Below the pieces are notes generated by a model that saw only the letters and a program-made list of their open reading frames with translations, made no database searches and had not been told where the DNA came from. Both the position numbers and the translations under genes were made by a program. A stretch of DNA of 64,000 nucleotides from Methanocorpusculum sp. (lineage in GTDB: Archaea > Halobacteriota > Methanomicrobia > Methanomicrobiales > Methanocorpusculaceae). How positions within the stretch are numbered: position 1 is the stretch's first letter; each line of letters starts with the position of its first letter. Of this stretch, positions 16,551 to 24,649 are shown one piece after another. The stretch covers positions 57,856-121,855 of the forward strand of contig DALTWK010000002.1 in assembly GCA_029987115.1 (NCBI GenBank). The letters run 5' to 3'.

Positions 16551-18608
16551 ATGTCAGATAAGCAAATACACATGTTATCTGAGGCAGATGGATACAGCCT
16601 ACTGCGCAAATATGATGTCCCAGCACCGGCGTTTGAAATAGTTACAACGCCCGAAGATGCCGCGATAGCAGCAGGAAAGATTGGATATCCGGTTGTGATG
16701 AAGATCGTCTCGCCACAGATTATTCACAAAAGCGATGCAGGCGGTGTTGTCGTTGGTGTTGCTGATGATACAGCTGCCAAAGAGGCATTCAATCGGATTA
16801 TCACGTCGGTAAAGAACTACAATCCGGATGCGGAAATAAAAGGAATCATCGTTGAAGAGATGGCAAAGAAAGGTCTGGAACTCATCGTTGGAGGAAAGAT
16901 TGATCCAGCATTTGGTCGTGTTCTGACCTTCGGTATGGGAGGCACCCTTGTTGAATTCCACAAGGATGTCGGAATCCGCATTCTTCCAGCTGAAGACGAG
17001 GAGCTCCGTTCCTTAATCCGCTGCATCAAAGGATATCAGCTCATTAAAGGATACCGCGGAGACGCACCGCTCGATGAGGAATATCTCTTCCAGACCCTCA
17101 AAAGCGCCGCCAAATTCTTTGAAACAAACGAAAACGTGGTCGAGTTCGATATCAACCCGCTGCTTCTCTATGAGAAGGGAGGATGCGCAGTTGATGCTCG
17201 TGTCATCGTCCAGGATGAACCTGTCAAACTCCAGGAACACTACAATCCAGAAAAGATTGTTCCACTCGACTACTACAAACCGGCAAGCGTTGCTGTCATC
17301 GGAGCATCCGATGATAAGACCAAGATGGGATATGCAGCATTCCATAACCTTCTGCAGTTCCCAGGAGCGGTCTACCCTGTAAACAACAAGCGTGATGAAA
17401 TCCAGGGACGGAAAGCCTACCCGAACATCGGAGCCATCCCGGGACCGGTCGACATGGTTGTCGTCACCGTTCCGGCTAAACTGGTTCCAGGTGTGATGGA
17501 AGAATGCGGTGCCAAAGGCGTCAAGATGGCAGTCGTTATCACCGCAGGATTCAAGGAGATGAACGAAGAGGGCCGGGAACTGGAAAACAAGATGGTGGAA
17601 ATCGCAAGAAAATACGGCATCAGAATTGTTGGTCCAAACTGTCTCGGCCTCATTCTTCCGCCGTACAAACTTGATACCACCTATGTTGCCACCTCCCCGC
17701 TTCCGGGAGACACGGCATTCATCTCACAGTCTGGTGCTATTGCCAATGCAGTCGTCGGTATCTCTCTTTCCAAAGGCCAGGAAATGGGATTCTCCGAAGT
17801 CGTCTCTGTCGGAAATCAGTGTGATCTTGACTTCCTCGACTACATGAGCTACGCCGCCCGCGATCCGCACACCAAAGCAATCATCCTCTATATCGAAGAA
17901 ATCAAAAACGGTGTCGCCTTCATGGAGATGGCAAAAGAGATTACAAAGACAAAACCGATTATTGCAATTAAAGCCGGTTCCTCCAAACGCGGTCAGGCTG
18001 CAGCGGCATCCCACACAGGATCACTCTCCGGATCCTATGAAGTCTATGTGGATGCCTTCAGAAAGTGCGGTGTACATCTCGTAAAGACGCTTCCAGAAGC
18101 ATTCCAGGCAGCCAAGATTCTCAGCACGCTCAAAGAGCCGCTGAAAGGCAAGCGTGCCGTTGTTATCACCAATGCTGGAGGATTTGCTGTTCTTTCCAAC
18201 GATTATGCGGAAACCTGGGGCATCGACATTGCCGATCTTCCGCAGGAACTGATTGATGAGATGGATACTTTCCTCCCGCCGTTCTGGAATAGAAACAATC
18301 CGATTGACCTCTTAGGAGACGCCGATGAGGAGCGCTTCCGTAGCGTTCTTGATGTCCTCTGCAGAAACGAGGATCTCTGGGATATCGGTATCGTTGTTAA
18401 CTTCCCGAACAAAGTTCTTGCACCCGAACAGGTCGGCAGAGTTCTCATCAACTACCAGAACAAGACCGACAACCTCTTAATCGGCTGTTTCGTCGGAGGA
18501 GATTCGCTCCGCCCGGGTGTTGACCTTCTGAAAGAGAACAATGTTCCAGTATTTGAAGATCTCGAGTTTGTCTACCGCTCTCTCGGAAACATCTGCAAAT
18601 ACTTCTAA
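16551..18608 (+). CDS. Acetate/acyl-CoA ligase (ADP-forming), fused beta-alpha chain
   Basis: The 685-residue enzyme makes an acyl-CoA from acid, ATP and CoA with release of ADP, or the reverse. The ATP-grasp half comes first: MKIVSPQIIHKSDAGGVVVG near residues 53-72 with the second phosphohistidine site, and VVEFDINPLLLY near 195-206. The CoA-binding half follows from VAVIGASDDKTKMG near 249, with GPNCLGLI near 363 and the alpha-subunit phosphohistidine in AASHTGSLSGSYEV near 484-497. Many fused homologues have the alpha part first, so the order is reversed here. It has its own TATA box and GGAGAG site. Substrate may be acetate or an aryl/branched acid from amino acid breakdown. Confidence 0.9.
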   Translation: MSDKQIHMLSEADGYSLLRKYDVPAPAFEIVTTPEDAAIAAGKIGYPVVMKIVSPQIIHKSDAGGVVVGVADDTAAKEAFNRIITSVKNYNPDAEIKGIIVEEMAKKGLELIVGGKIDPAFGRVLTFGMGGTLVEFHKDVGIRILPAEDEELRSLIRCIKGYQLIKGYRGDAPLDEEYLFQTLKSAAKFFETNENVVEFDINPLLLYEKGGCAVDARVIVQDEPVKLQEHYNPEKIVPLDYYKPASVAVIGASDDKTKMGYAAFHNLLQFPGAVYPVNNKRDEIQGRKAYPNIGAIPGPVDMVVVTVPAKLVPGVMEECGAKGVKMAVVITAGFKEMNEEGRELENKMVEIARKYGIRIVGPNCLGLILPPYKLDTTYVATSPLPGDTAFISQSGAIANAVVGISLSKGQEMGFSEVVSVGNQCDLDFLDYMSYAARDPHTKAIILYIEEIKNGVAFMEMAKEITKTKPIIAIKAGSSKRGQAAAASHTGSLSGSYEVYVDAFRKCGVHLVKTLPEAFQAAKILSTLKEPLKGKRAVVITNAGGFAVLSNDYAETWGIDIADLPQELIDEMDTFLPPFWNRNNPIDLLGDADEERFRSVLDVLCRNEDLWDIGIVVNFPNKVLAPEQVGRVLINYQNKTDNLLIGCFVGGDSLRPGVDLLKENNVPVFEDLEFVYRSLGNICKYF

Positions 18609-18664
18609 CAATCTTTTTTCCTGTATTCCTGCAATTTTCAGCGGTTTTTTACCAAATGCAACAT

Positions 18665-18674
18665 GTATTTATAG
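18665..18674 (+). promoter_or_regulatory. TATA box of chagasin-like lipoprotein gene
   Basis: GTATTTATAG is centred about 27 nt upstream of ATG 18697 and no ribosome-binding site follows, so the message may begin at the start codon. Confidence 0.5.
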
Positions 18675-18696
18675 TTCCCTGTAAATAGTATTCTTC

Positions 18697-19431
18697 ATGA
18701 AAAAGATAATTACAGTGATTATTGCCGCAGCGGTATTATTCGGCTGCATCTTTGCTGCCGGATGTGTTGGTGAACAGAGTACCATTGAGCCCGCATACTC
18801 GGTTACGGTAACAACTGCCGGAAACGACACCTACAGCACCGGGGAAATCTTCGCCCTGGAATTTGAATCCAACCCGTCCACCGGCTACATGTGGTATATT
18901 ATTGACGGAGAAGACATTCCTTGCAAAGAATTAAAACGTGCAAACCTGCAGCTTGTCGGTGAAGCAGTGCCAGGAGCACCGACGAAACAGATGTTCTGGA
19001 TCCAGCCGGAAAAAGCAGGCGACTATAAGATTACCTTAAAGTACATGCGTTCCTGGGAAGAGGAAAATGATGCACTTTCCACCTATACACAGAACATCCA
19101 TGTCGTCGACTCCGACGAACTGTCGGTTGACGGAGCAAAAACCCAGTATGTCTTTGACTCCTTTGCCATCAACCCAGAAGCAGGAGAATTTGTAAAGATT
19201 ATCAAAAAAGCGAATCCGACCACCGGATACTACTGGTCTGCAGCTGAGAACGGACTTACCGTCAAGGAAGAGTACATAGTTGATGACGCCAATCTTGCCG
19301 GTTCTTCAGGTCAGTACGAATGGTACGTAACGGCAGATAAAGCAGGCGACTACATCTTCAAGGCTGTCTTAAAGCACGCAGGCGCCGATGAAGAACTCTC
19401 CTACTTCGAGATTCCGCTGAAATTCCTCTGA
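18697..19431 (+). CDS. Lipoprotein with two chagasin-like (I42) inhibitor domains
   Basis: The 244-residue protein has a lipoprotein signal peptide ending in FAAGC (cysteine at residue 23), so it should be lipid-anchored outside the membrane. Two chagasin-like domains follow. The first has the loop motif NPSTGYMW near residue 66 and RSWEEE near 118; the second has NPTTGYYW near 175 but lacks the RxW loop. Chagasins block papain-type cysteine proteases by inserting three loops in the active site; the NPTTGY loop is the strongest mark. A paralogue of the same size lies at 46680-47414. The target protease and whether inhibition still occurs are unknown. Confidence 0.8.
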   Translation: MKKIITVIIAAAVLFGCIFAAGCVGEQSTIEPAYSVTVTTAGNDTYSTGEIFALEFESNPSTGYMWYIIDGEDIPCKELKRANLQLVGEAVPGAPTKQMFWIQPEKAGDYKITLKYMRSWEEENDALSTYTQNIHVVDSDELSVDGAKTQYVFDSFAINPEAGEFVKIIKKANPTTGYYWSAAENGLTVKEEYIVDDANLAGSSGQYEWYVTADKAGDYIFKAVLKHAGADEELSYFEIPLKFL

Positions 19432-19433
19432 CC

Positions 19434-19462
19434 AATCCGGACACTTCCGGATTCTTTTTTTT
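19434..19462 (+). terminator. Hairpin plus T8 terminator
   Basis: AATCCGG (19434-19440), loop ACACTT, CCGGATT (19447-19453), then C and eight T. This is a bacterial-style intrinsic terminator directly after the chagasin-like gene. Confidence 0.75.
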
Positions 19463-19532
19463 GTTGCCGTTTCCGTATCAGCAGAAAACTGCAGAAGATA
19501 AAGTTTTTAGAAAAAACAGATTCTAAAAAAAG

Positions 19533-20402
19533 TTAGTAAACTGGGTCTCCCAGTTCGTCGTGTTTGCGGCCAATCTTGAAATGCTGTTTCGGCTGCTTCG
19601 ATGGCTTCGGACACTTGTGATGGGGACGACAGTTCGGACAGACATTGTGACCGCACTTCTTACAGACACGAAGTTCCGATTTTTCAAAGTATTCTCCACA
19701 GTCGTCGCAACGGATTTTCCCATCGGACCGTTCGGAATAGTCTTCCTGTACCGGTTCTTCAGAAGCGTAGAGATCCACCGGTTCATTCTCATAATACGAT
19801 GCCGCCTGACCAATCGGATTCTCGCTCAGTTCTTCACGGAAATGGATGACCGGCTGTTCCGGCTCTGGTGTGTAGGAAGGCTCCATGAATTCCTGAACCG
19901 GGGTATGCAGTTCCGATTCCGTGTATGACCGGACAGGGGGCTGCTGAACCGGTTCGGTATATGCCTGAACAGGCGTCTGCTTAACCGGCAGTTCCGGTTC
20001 CGAGTAGAGGAACCAGCCGTGCTTCTTGGAAAGGTGCGTCTCACTGCAGGTAAGACAGAGATACTCCCCGCAGATATTGCACTTTTTCATCCGGTTCTTC
20101 GGGAATTCACGTCCACATCCGGCACAGCGCACGGTTTCCTCTGTTTTCGGCTTCGGCGTTACGTGGTGATATGCCGGCTGGACAGGGGTTTGCGGAATCT
20201 CCTGCTGCTGCATCGGAGCAGGTTCTTCCTGTGGCGGAACAGAAACCGGTTCCTCAGGGGTTCGGTGATAGCGGGCAATATGAGTCGATCTGCACTCCGG
20301 ACAAACATAATGTCCGCAGATTTTACAGCGTCTCAGTTCACTTCTCGGAAACTGACGTCCGCAGTCATCGCAGACCTCATAGGCATCTTCGTACTCTGTC
20401 AT
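19533..20402 (-). CDS. Protein with three zinc-ribbon modules and proline-rich linkers
   Basis: No known family was recognised. The 289 residues contain three nearly identical modules of two CxxC pairs plus CxxC/H: CDDCGRQFPRSELRRCKICG then CPECRSTH near residues 11-45; CAGCGREFPKNRMKKCNICG then CLTCSETH near 93-127; CDDCGEYFEKSELRVCKKCG then CPNCRPHH near 233-267. Between them are long linkers rich in P, Q, E and V with repeated units such as QTPVQAYTEPVQQPP. Each module probably binds two zinc ions in a treble-clef or cross-brace form; the basic residues could contact nucleic acid, and a scaffold role is equally open. No membrane segment. It stands alone between a chagasin gene and azgA. 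Confidence 0.75.
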   Translation of the reverse strand: MTEYEDAYEVCDDCGRQFPRSELRRCKICGHYVCPECRSTHIARYHRTPEEPVSVPPQEEPAPMQQQEIPQTPVQPAYHHVTPKPKTEETVRCAGCGREFPKNRMKKCNICGEYLCLTCSETHLSKKHGWFLYSEPELPVKQTPVQAYTEPVQQPPVRSYTESELHTPVQEFMEPSYTPEPEQPVIHFREELSENPIGQAASYYENEPVDLYASEEPVQEDYSERSDGKIRCDDCGEYFEKSELRVCKKCGHNVCPNCRPHHKCPKPSKQPKQHFKIGRKHDELGDPVY

Positions 20403-20475
20403 ATTCGTACTAATAAGATTGCCTTTGAATGGTATAAAAATTCTGCAAACGAAAAGAGAAAAATTTGAGGGGAAT

Positions 20476-21876
20476 CTAGAATGTCCAGACTCCGCCTATG
20501 ATCAACGATCTTGCAACGAAGTAGATAAGGAAGAGGATTGCAATACCCCACACCATCGGGTGAACCTCTTTTGCTTCGCGCTTGAAGAGTTTGATGATAC
20601 AGAAGGTGAAGAAACCAACTGCAATACCATCAGTAATGCTGTAGCAAAGTGCCATGAAGACAGAGGTGAAGAAACACGGGATTGCTACTTCAAGCTTCTT
20701 CCATTCAATTTCTGCGAACGGTTTGAGCATCAGGATACCGACGATAACAAGAATCGGAGCGGTTGCTGCCGATGGAACAACACTTGCAAACGGAACAAGG
20801 AATGCGCAGATTGCGAAACAGATTGCGACGATGACAGCGGTAAGACCGGTACGTCCTCCCTCCTCAACACCTGCGGAAGATTCAACGAAGGTGGTGATGT
20901 TGGAAGTACCAACGATGGAACCGACAACAGTTGCGGTTGCGTCAGCAACTAATGCACGCTCGGTTCTCGTGTGGAATCTCTTGCCGTGCTTCATTTCTTC
21001 GATTTCTGCATCACTGAAGAGATTCATTGCTCTTCCGGTTCCGATGATGGTTCCGATGGTATCGAACATATCGATTAAACTGAAGGTAATGATGGTGATG
21101 ATGACAATCGGAAGTCTTGCAAGATCTGCAGTGAAGAGGGAGATAAGACCCTTATCGGTGAAGATTGCACAGAATGTCTCCGGGAGATCTGCACATGCAT
21201 CGAGGAAGGAAACAGATGCATCAATGCTGGTAACGCCAAAGACCGGAATAAGACCGATGAGCGTCGTTGCAATGATACTGATAATCATTGCACCTTTAAT
21301 CTTGAGAACTGCAAGAACAACAGTCAGGACAAGACCGATGAGGAAGAGCCAGATAACTGGGTTCGTTGCAATACCTGCCCAGTCAATTGCCGGGACACCT
21401 GCACCGAAGTTGATGAATCCAACGTTCAGAAGACCGATGTATGCAATGAAGATACCAATACCGCAACCAATTGCTGTCTTTAAGACCTTCGGAACAGAAG
21501 CAATAAGGTAGGTACGAATCTTTGTCAGGGTAATAATCATGTTCAGAATACCGCAGATGAAGACCATTGCGAGACCTTCCTGCCAGGTGAATCCGAGCAT
21601 AAGAACAACAGTGTATGCAAAGAATGCGTTTAATCCAAGACCGGCGGACTGTGCAAGCGGAACGTTTGCAAACAGACCCAATAAGAGACAACCGATACAG
21701 GTAGAGATGATGGTTGCAAGATAAACTGCACCAAACGGCATACCTGTAGCCCCGAGGACGTTCGGGTTTACTGCAAGAATGTATGCCATTGCGAAGAATG
21801 TCGTCAAACCTGCAATAATTTCGGTTGACACTTTAGTGTTGTTTTCCTTTAAATGGAAAAAGCTGTCAAGTGACAT
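20476..21876 (-). CDS. Purine permease, AzgA family (NCS2)
   Basis: A 466-residue polytopic membrane protein. It starts SLDSFFHLKENNTKVSTEII and AGLTTFFAMAYILAVNP, the N-terminal pattern of the AzgA/GhxP adenine-guanine-hypoxanthine transporters, and carries SAGLGLNAFFAY and the second conserved SSAGVEEGGRTGLTA segment. Around thirteen membrane helices are visible. It would import purine bases with protons. It is near, but not cotranscribed with, the uracil permease cluster: its promoter TTATACTTT (21902-21910) is divergent from the next small gene. Confidence 0.9.
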   Translation of the reverse strand: MSLDSFFHLKENNTKVSTEIIAGLTTFFAMAYILAVNPNVLGATGMPFGAVYLATIISTCIGCLLLGLFANVPLAQSAGLGLNAFFAYTVVLMLGFTWQEGLAMVFICGILNMIITLTKIRTYLIASVPKVLKTAIGCGIGIFIAYIGLLNVGFINFGAGVPAIDWAGIATNPVIWLFLIGLVLTVVLAVLKIKGAMIISIIATTLIGLIPVFGVTSIDASVSFLDACADLPETFCAIFTDKGLISLFTADLARLPIVIITIITFSLIDMFDTIGTIIGTGRAMNLFSDAEIEEMKHGKRFHTRTERALVADATATVVGSIVGTSNITTFVESSAGVEEGGRTGLTAVIVAICFAICAFLVPFASVVPSAATAPILVIVGILMLKPFAEIEWKKLEVAIPCFFTSVFMALCYSITDGIAVGFFTFCIIKLFKREAKEVHPMVWGIAILFLIYFVARSLIIGGVWTF

Positions 21877-21901
21877 GCTTCAATATACGCAGAGAAACTT
21901 A

Positions 21902-21910
21902 TTATACTTT
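21902..21910 (-). promoter_or_regulatory. TATA box of azgA-like gene
   Basis: On the minus strand AAAGTATAA lies about 30 nt before the ATG at 21876, indicating a very short or absent leader. Confidence 0.45.
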
Positions 21911-21941
21911 AGCAATTCCTGAAGCTGGACTCAAGAATGGG

Positions 21942-21950
21942 TTTATATAA
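21942..21950 (+). promoter_or_regulatory. TATA box upstream of small membrane protein
   Basis: TTTATATAA on the plus strand, about 80 nt before ATG 22029, is back-to-back with the azgA promoter. An AAGGAG at 21991-21996 is followed by a two-codon frame ATG ATT TGA at 22009, so the leader may carry a minimal upstream frame. Confidence 0.5.
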
Positions 21951-22028
21951 GTAAGGCGGAATCAATACGAAAACCACCGATTCTCTCTTAAAGGAGACAA
22001 ACTTATTTATGATTTGAATCCGAAGTTT

Positions 22029-22277
22029 ATGGATATGGCATATCAAAGACCGAAACCGGAGAAACCAACCAAAGGACAGTGGATTGTTACTGGTATTGCA
22101 ATCGGCTGCGACGTTCTCGTCCTTGGTCTCGGCATTCTCTTCTCCAGAATGATTACTGAATACTGCAACACCATCGGAAATACCATTATCCCGACGATAT
22201 TCAACTGCGGAATCATCGTTGTCCTCTTTGTCGTCTCAATCCTGGTTGTACGCATTGCAGGAAAGAAATTCCATTAA
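22029..22277 (+). CDS. Small membrane protein, two predicted helices
   Basis: About 82 residues, starting MDMAYQRPKPEKPTKGQWIV. It has a proline- and lysine-rich cytoplasmic start, one membrane helix (TGIAIGCDVLVLGLGILF), a short loop with MITEYCNTIGNT, a second helix (IFNCGIIVVLFVVSILVV) and a basic end RIAGKKFH. Family unknown. The start is uncertain: a TTG at 22014 would add five residues, and the clear AAGGAG site at 21991 sits 12 nt from a short ATG frame rather than from this ATG. It lies between purine and uracil transporter genes, convergent to the latter. Confidence 0.65.
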   Translation: MDMAYQRPKPEKPTKGQWIVTGIAIGCDVLVLGLGILFSRMITEYCNTIGNTIIPTIFNCGIIVVLFVVSILVVRIAGKKFH

Positions 22278-22353
22278 ACCTTTTTTCAGGAAGTTTCAGA
22301 AATAAAAAAGATTGAATGAGTACAGATGTACTCACGTATTTTTCGATACCTGA

Positions 22354-22382
22354 CGCTTTAGAAGGATGCCCATCCTAAAGCG
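22354..22382 (-). other. Hairpin overlapping the end of the 44-residue gene
   Basis: CGCTTTA (22354-22360), bulge GAA, GGATG, loop CC, CATCC and TAAAGCG (22376-22382) form a 12-pair stem with one three-base bulge. It covers the stop codon and last codons of the small membrane protein gene. It may protect the 3' end of the upp-uraA message or mark its termination, although no T-run follows. Confidence 0.5.
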
Positions 22383-22492
22383 ATGGAGATGAATGCAAAG
22401 GCAATTGCTGCGAGACAGATGATGAGTTCAACAATGAACCATCCTTTCGACATTCCCTCACATGCATCAACTGCATCGGAATTTCCAGCCAT
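22358..22492 (-). CDS. 44-residue membrane protein coupled to uraA
   Basis: This frame starts one base after the uraA stop (TAAcATG) with GGAGGAG correctly spaced inside the end of uraA. It encodes MAGNSDAVDACEGMSKGWFI followed by a single membrane helix VELIICLAAIAFAFISIALG and ends WASF. The strong ribosome-binding site, the coupling to uraA and the clean soluble-head plus helix design all speak for a real gene. It might be a small subunit or regulator of the uracil permease, by analogy with other small transporter partners; that role is inference. I recognise no family. Confidence 0.75.
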   Translation of the reverse strand: MAGNSDAVDACEGMSKGWFIVELIICLAAIAFAFISIALGWASF

Positions 22493-22493
22493 G

Positions 22494-23756
22494 TTACTGC
22501 TCCTCCTTCTTGTCATCCGGGAGTTTGCCGAGGCGTTCCGGAAGGATAAGATTCAGAATGATACCGACAACTGCAGAGAGTGCAACACCGGAGAGGCTGA
22601 GATTTGCATCTGGAATGATTGGGATTGCCAGACCGCCGATAGCAATGATAAGCATAATTCCCACAATCAGAACGTTTCTCTGGTTCTTGAAATCAACATG
22701 ATTCTCAACAAGGTTTCTCATACCGACAGCTGCAATCATACCAAAGAGGACAATACACATTCCTCCAAGGACTGCACTCGGAATAGAGCTGATGAATCCG
22801 GTAAGGTATCCAATGAATGAGATGACAATTGCAACAATTGCTGCAATTTCAAGAGTTCTCGGATTGTAGTTGCGAGTTGCAGCTAATACACCGGTGTTTT
22901 CAGAATAGGTCGTGTTAGACGGACCTCCAACAGCTCCTGCAAAGATACTTGCAAGACCGTCACCGAGAAGTGTGCGGTGAAGTCCCGGATCCTTGAAGAA
23001 GTCCTTTCCGACAACTTCTCCGTTCGCAGAGATATCTCCAAGGTGTTCAATGAAGGTGACAATTGCAATCGGTGCAATCATGAGACATGCAGAGAAACTG
23101 AACTTCGGCAGGAAGAATGCCGGAACGCTGAATAAGGATGCACCTGTGATGACAGAGTAGTCAAGACCGACATCGATACCGCAACCGGTAAGCAGCATAC
23201 AGAGCAGGTATCCTGCAATAAGACCGAAGAGAATCGGCAGCATTCTGAGGAAACCTTTCACTAAGAGACTGACAATAATAACCGTTGCAATAACAACGAC
23301 ACCGACCAGGTACGACCAGCCGTCAGAGAAGTAACCGATTGCAGTCGATGCAAGCATCAGACCGATAATCATGATAACCGGACCGGTAACTACCGGCGGG
23401 AAAAGTTTTCTGATACGTTCGGAACCGACAAAGAAAACAAGCACTGCCAGGACAAGATAGACACATCCAGCAGCGACAATACCTCCTGTTGCGTATTCCA
23501 GACCTTCATTCGCGGACACCACACCGATGGCTGCGATAAAGGCGAAACTGGAACCAAGGAAAACTGGGACTTTTCCTTTGGTAAACAGGTGGAAAATAAG
23601 CGTTCCTACACCGGCGCAGAACAGTGCGACGGAAACCGGCAGTCCAGTCAGAATCGGCACAAGAATGGTTGAACCGAACATCGCAAAGACGTGCTGGATA
23701 CCAAGAACAGCGAGTTTTCCTCCCTTCTTAGCAGAATTGGATTGGGAATTCTCCAT
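22494..23756 (-). CDS. uraA: Uracil permease (NCS2 family)
   Basis: The 420-residue protein has about fourteen membrane segments and the UraA signatures: LAVLGIQHVFAMFGSTILVP near residues 14-33, FLGSSFAFIAAIG near 71-83, TFIEHLGDISANGEVVG near 237-253 with the glutamate and histidine that bind uracil and protons, and GGPSNTTYSENTGVLAATR near 275-293. It imports uracil with protons. It follows upp in the same direction after a 213-nt gap with its own TATA box and two direct repeats, and is followed at once by a 44-residue membrane protein. Confidence 0.95.
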   Translation of the reverse strand: MENSQSNSAKKGGKLAVLGIQHVFAMFGSTILVPILTGLPVSVALFCAGVGTLIFHLFTKGKVPVFLGSSFAFIAAIGVVSANEGLEYATGGIVAAGCVYLVLAVLVFFVGSERIRKLFPPVVTGPVIMIIGLMLASTAIGYFSDGWSYLVGVVVIATVIIVSLLVKGFLRMLPILFGLIAGYLLCMLLTGCGIDVGLDYSVITGASLFSVPAFFLPKFSFSACLMIAPIAIVTFIEHLGDISANGEVVGKDFFKDPGLHRTLLGDGLASIFAGAVGGPSNTTYSENTGVLAATRNYNPRTLEIAAIVAIVISFIGYLTGFISSIPSAVLGGMCIVLFGMIAAVGMRNLVENHVDFKNQRNVLIVGIMLIIAIGGLAIPIIPDANLSLSGVALSAVVGIILNLILPERLGKLPDDKKEEQ

Positions 23757-23781
23757 ACTAAAACCGAAAAATAAGTATTGT

Positions 23782-23799
23782 CTTATAAGTATTTATAGG
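23782..23799 (-). promoter_or_regulatory. uraA promoter, tandem TATA elements
   Basis: On the minus strand CCTATAAATACTTATAAG holds two overlapping TATA-like boxes 26-43 nt before the uraA ATG at 23756. The nearest would give an almost leaderless message. Confidence 0.6.
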
Positions 23800-23818
23800 T
23801 AGGACAGTTGTTTATTCC

Positions 23819-23865
23819 GCCGTATTTTCCAGATTCAACTGAGATTTAGCCGTATTTTCCAGATT
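23819..23865. repeat. Two 17-bp direct repeats upstream of the uraA TATA box
   Basis: GCCGTATTTTCCAGATT occurs identically at 23819-23835 and 23849-23865, a 30-bp period equal to about three helical turns. The pair begins about 20 bp upstream of the uraA TATA box, the position of archaeal activator or repressor sites. A related CCGTATTTTCGG is read on the minus strand in the last codons of upp (23978-23989). A pyrimidine-responsive regulator is the natural guess. Confidence 0.6.
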
Positions 23866-23969
23866 GAAGAACGTTCCTCAAAATTATTATTCTGAACAAT
23901 CTTCCCTCAGCAGGGAACATTCAGCACAGGGGCGCGAAAAAAAGAGGGTAACGGAAGGATACCCGGGTA

Positions 23970-24599
23970 TTATTTTGTTCCGAAAATACGGTCCCCGGCA
24001 TCACCGAGTCCAGGAACAATGTAACAGTTTTCATTTAATCCTTGATCAACTGCTGCAACATAGATGTCGACATCTGGGTGTTCTTTCTGCATAACTTCGA
24101 TACCCGCCGGGGCGGCGACAAGACACATCAGACGGATATGCTTGCAGTTGCGGTCTTTCAGGAACTGAATTGCGGCAGAAGCGCTTCCTCCGGTTGCAAG
24201 CATCGGATCGACAACAATGACGTTGGATTCTTTTGCCTCTTCAGGAATCTTGCAGTAGTATTCAACCGGCTGGTGGGTTGTTTCATCACGGTAAAGTCCG
24301 ATGTGGCCGATTTTTGCCATCGGCATCAGATCGAGAAGTCCGTCGGTCATACCGAGACCGGCACGGAGAATCGGAACGATGACAACATCATCGTCTGCCA
24401 TGATTGGGGATTTCATCTTCTGAATCGGAGTCTCAATCTCAATTTCTTTGGTCTGGAAATCACGAGTTACCTCGTATCCCATAAGCATGGACAATTCGTG
24501 AAGAAGCTGACGGAAATCCATGGTTCCGGTATTTTTGTCACGCATACGGGTAAGCTTATGCTGGATAAGCGGATGATTGACTACATGTAAAATACTCAT
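23970..24599 (-). CDS. upp: Uracil phosphoribosyltransferase
   Basis: A 209-residue enzyme that makes UMP from uracil and PRPP. The PRPP loop VVDPMLATGGSASAA lies near residues 124-138, the N-terminal HPLIQHKLTRMRDKNTG is typical, and the uracil-binding YIVPGLGDAGDRIFGTK ends the chain. Length is that of bacterial and archaeal Upp. It is followed by uraA, so uptake and capture of uracil are encoded side by side. The 50-nt gap upstream gives no clear TATA box; the promoter may lie in the end of the peptidase gene. Confidence 0.96.
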   Translation of the reverse strand: MSILHVVNHPLIQHKLTRMRDKNTGTMDFRQLLHELSMLMGYEVTRDFQTKEIEIETPIQKMKSPIMADDDVVIVPILRAGLGMTDGLLDLMPMAKIGHIGLYRDETTHQPVEYYCKIPEEAKESNVIVVDPMLATGGSASAAIQFLKDRNCKHIRLMCLVAAPAGIEVMQKEHPDVDIYVAAVDQGLNENCYIVPGLGDAGDRIFGTK

Positions 24600-24649
24600 A
24601 ACTGCACACCAATTACCCTATCGTTAGATTCGAAGAAACTAATAGATTC

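Noticed and set aside
20654..21511. 285-codon plus-strand frame opposite the purine permease
   Set aside because: Antisense to a well-matched AzgA-type protein; the translation is basic and low in complexity.
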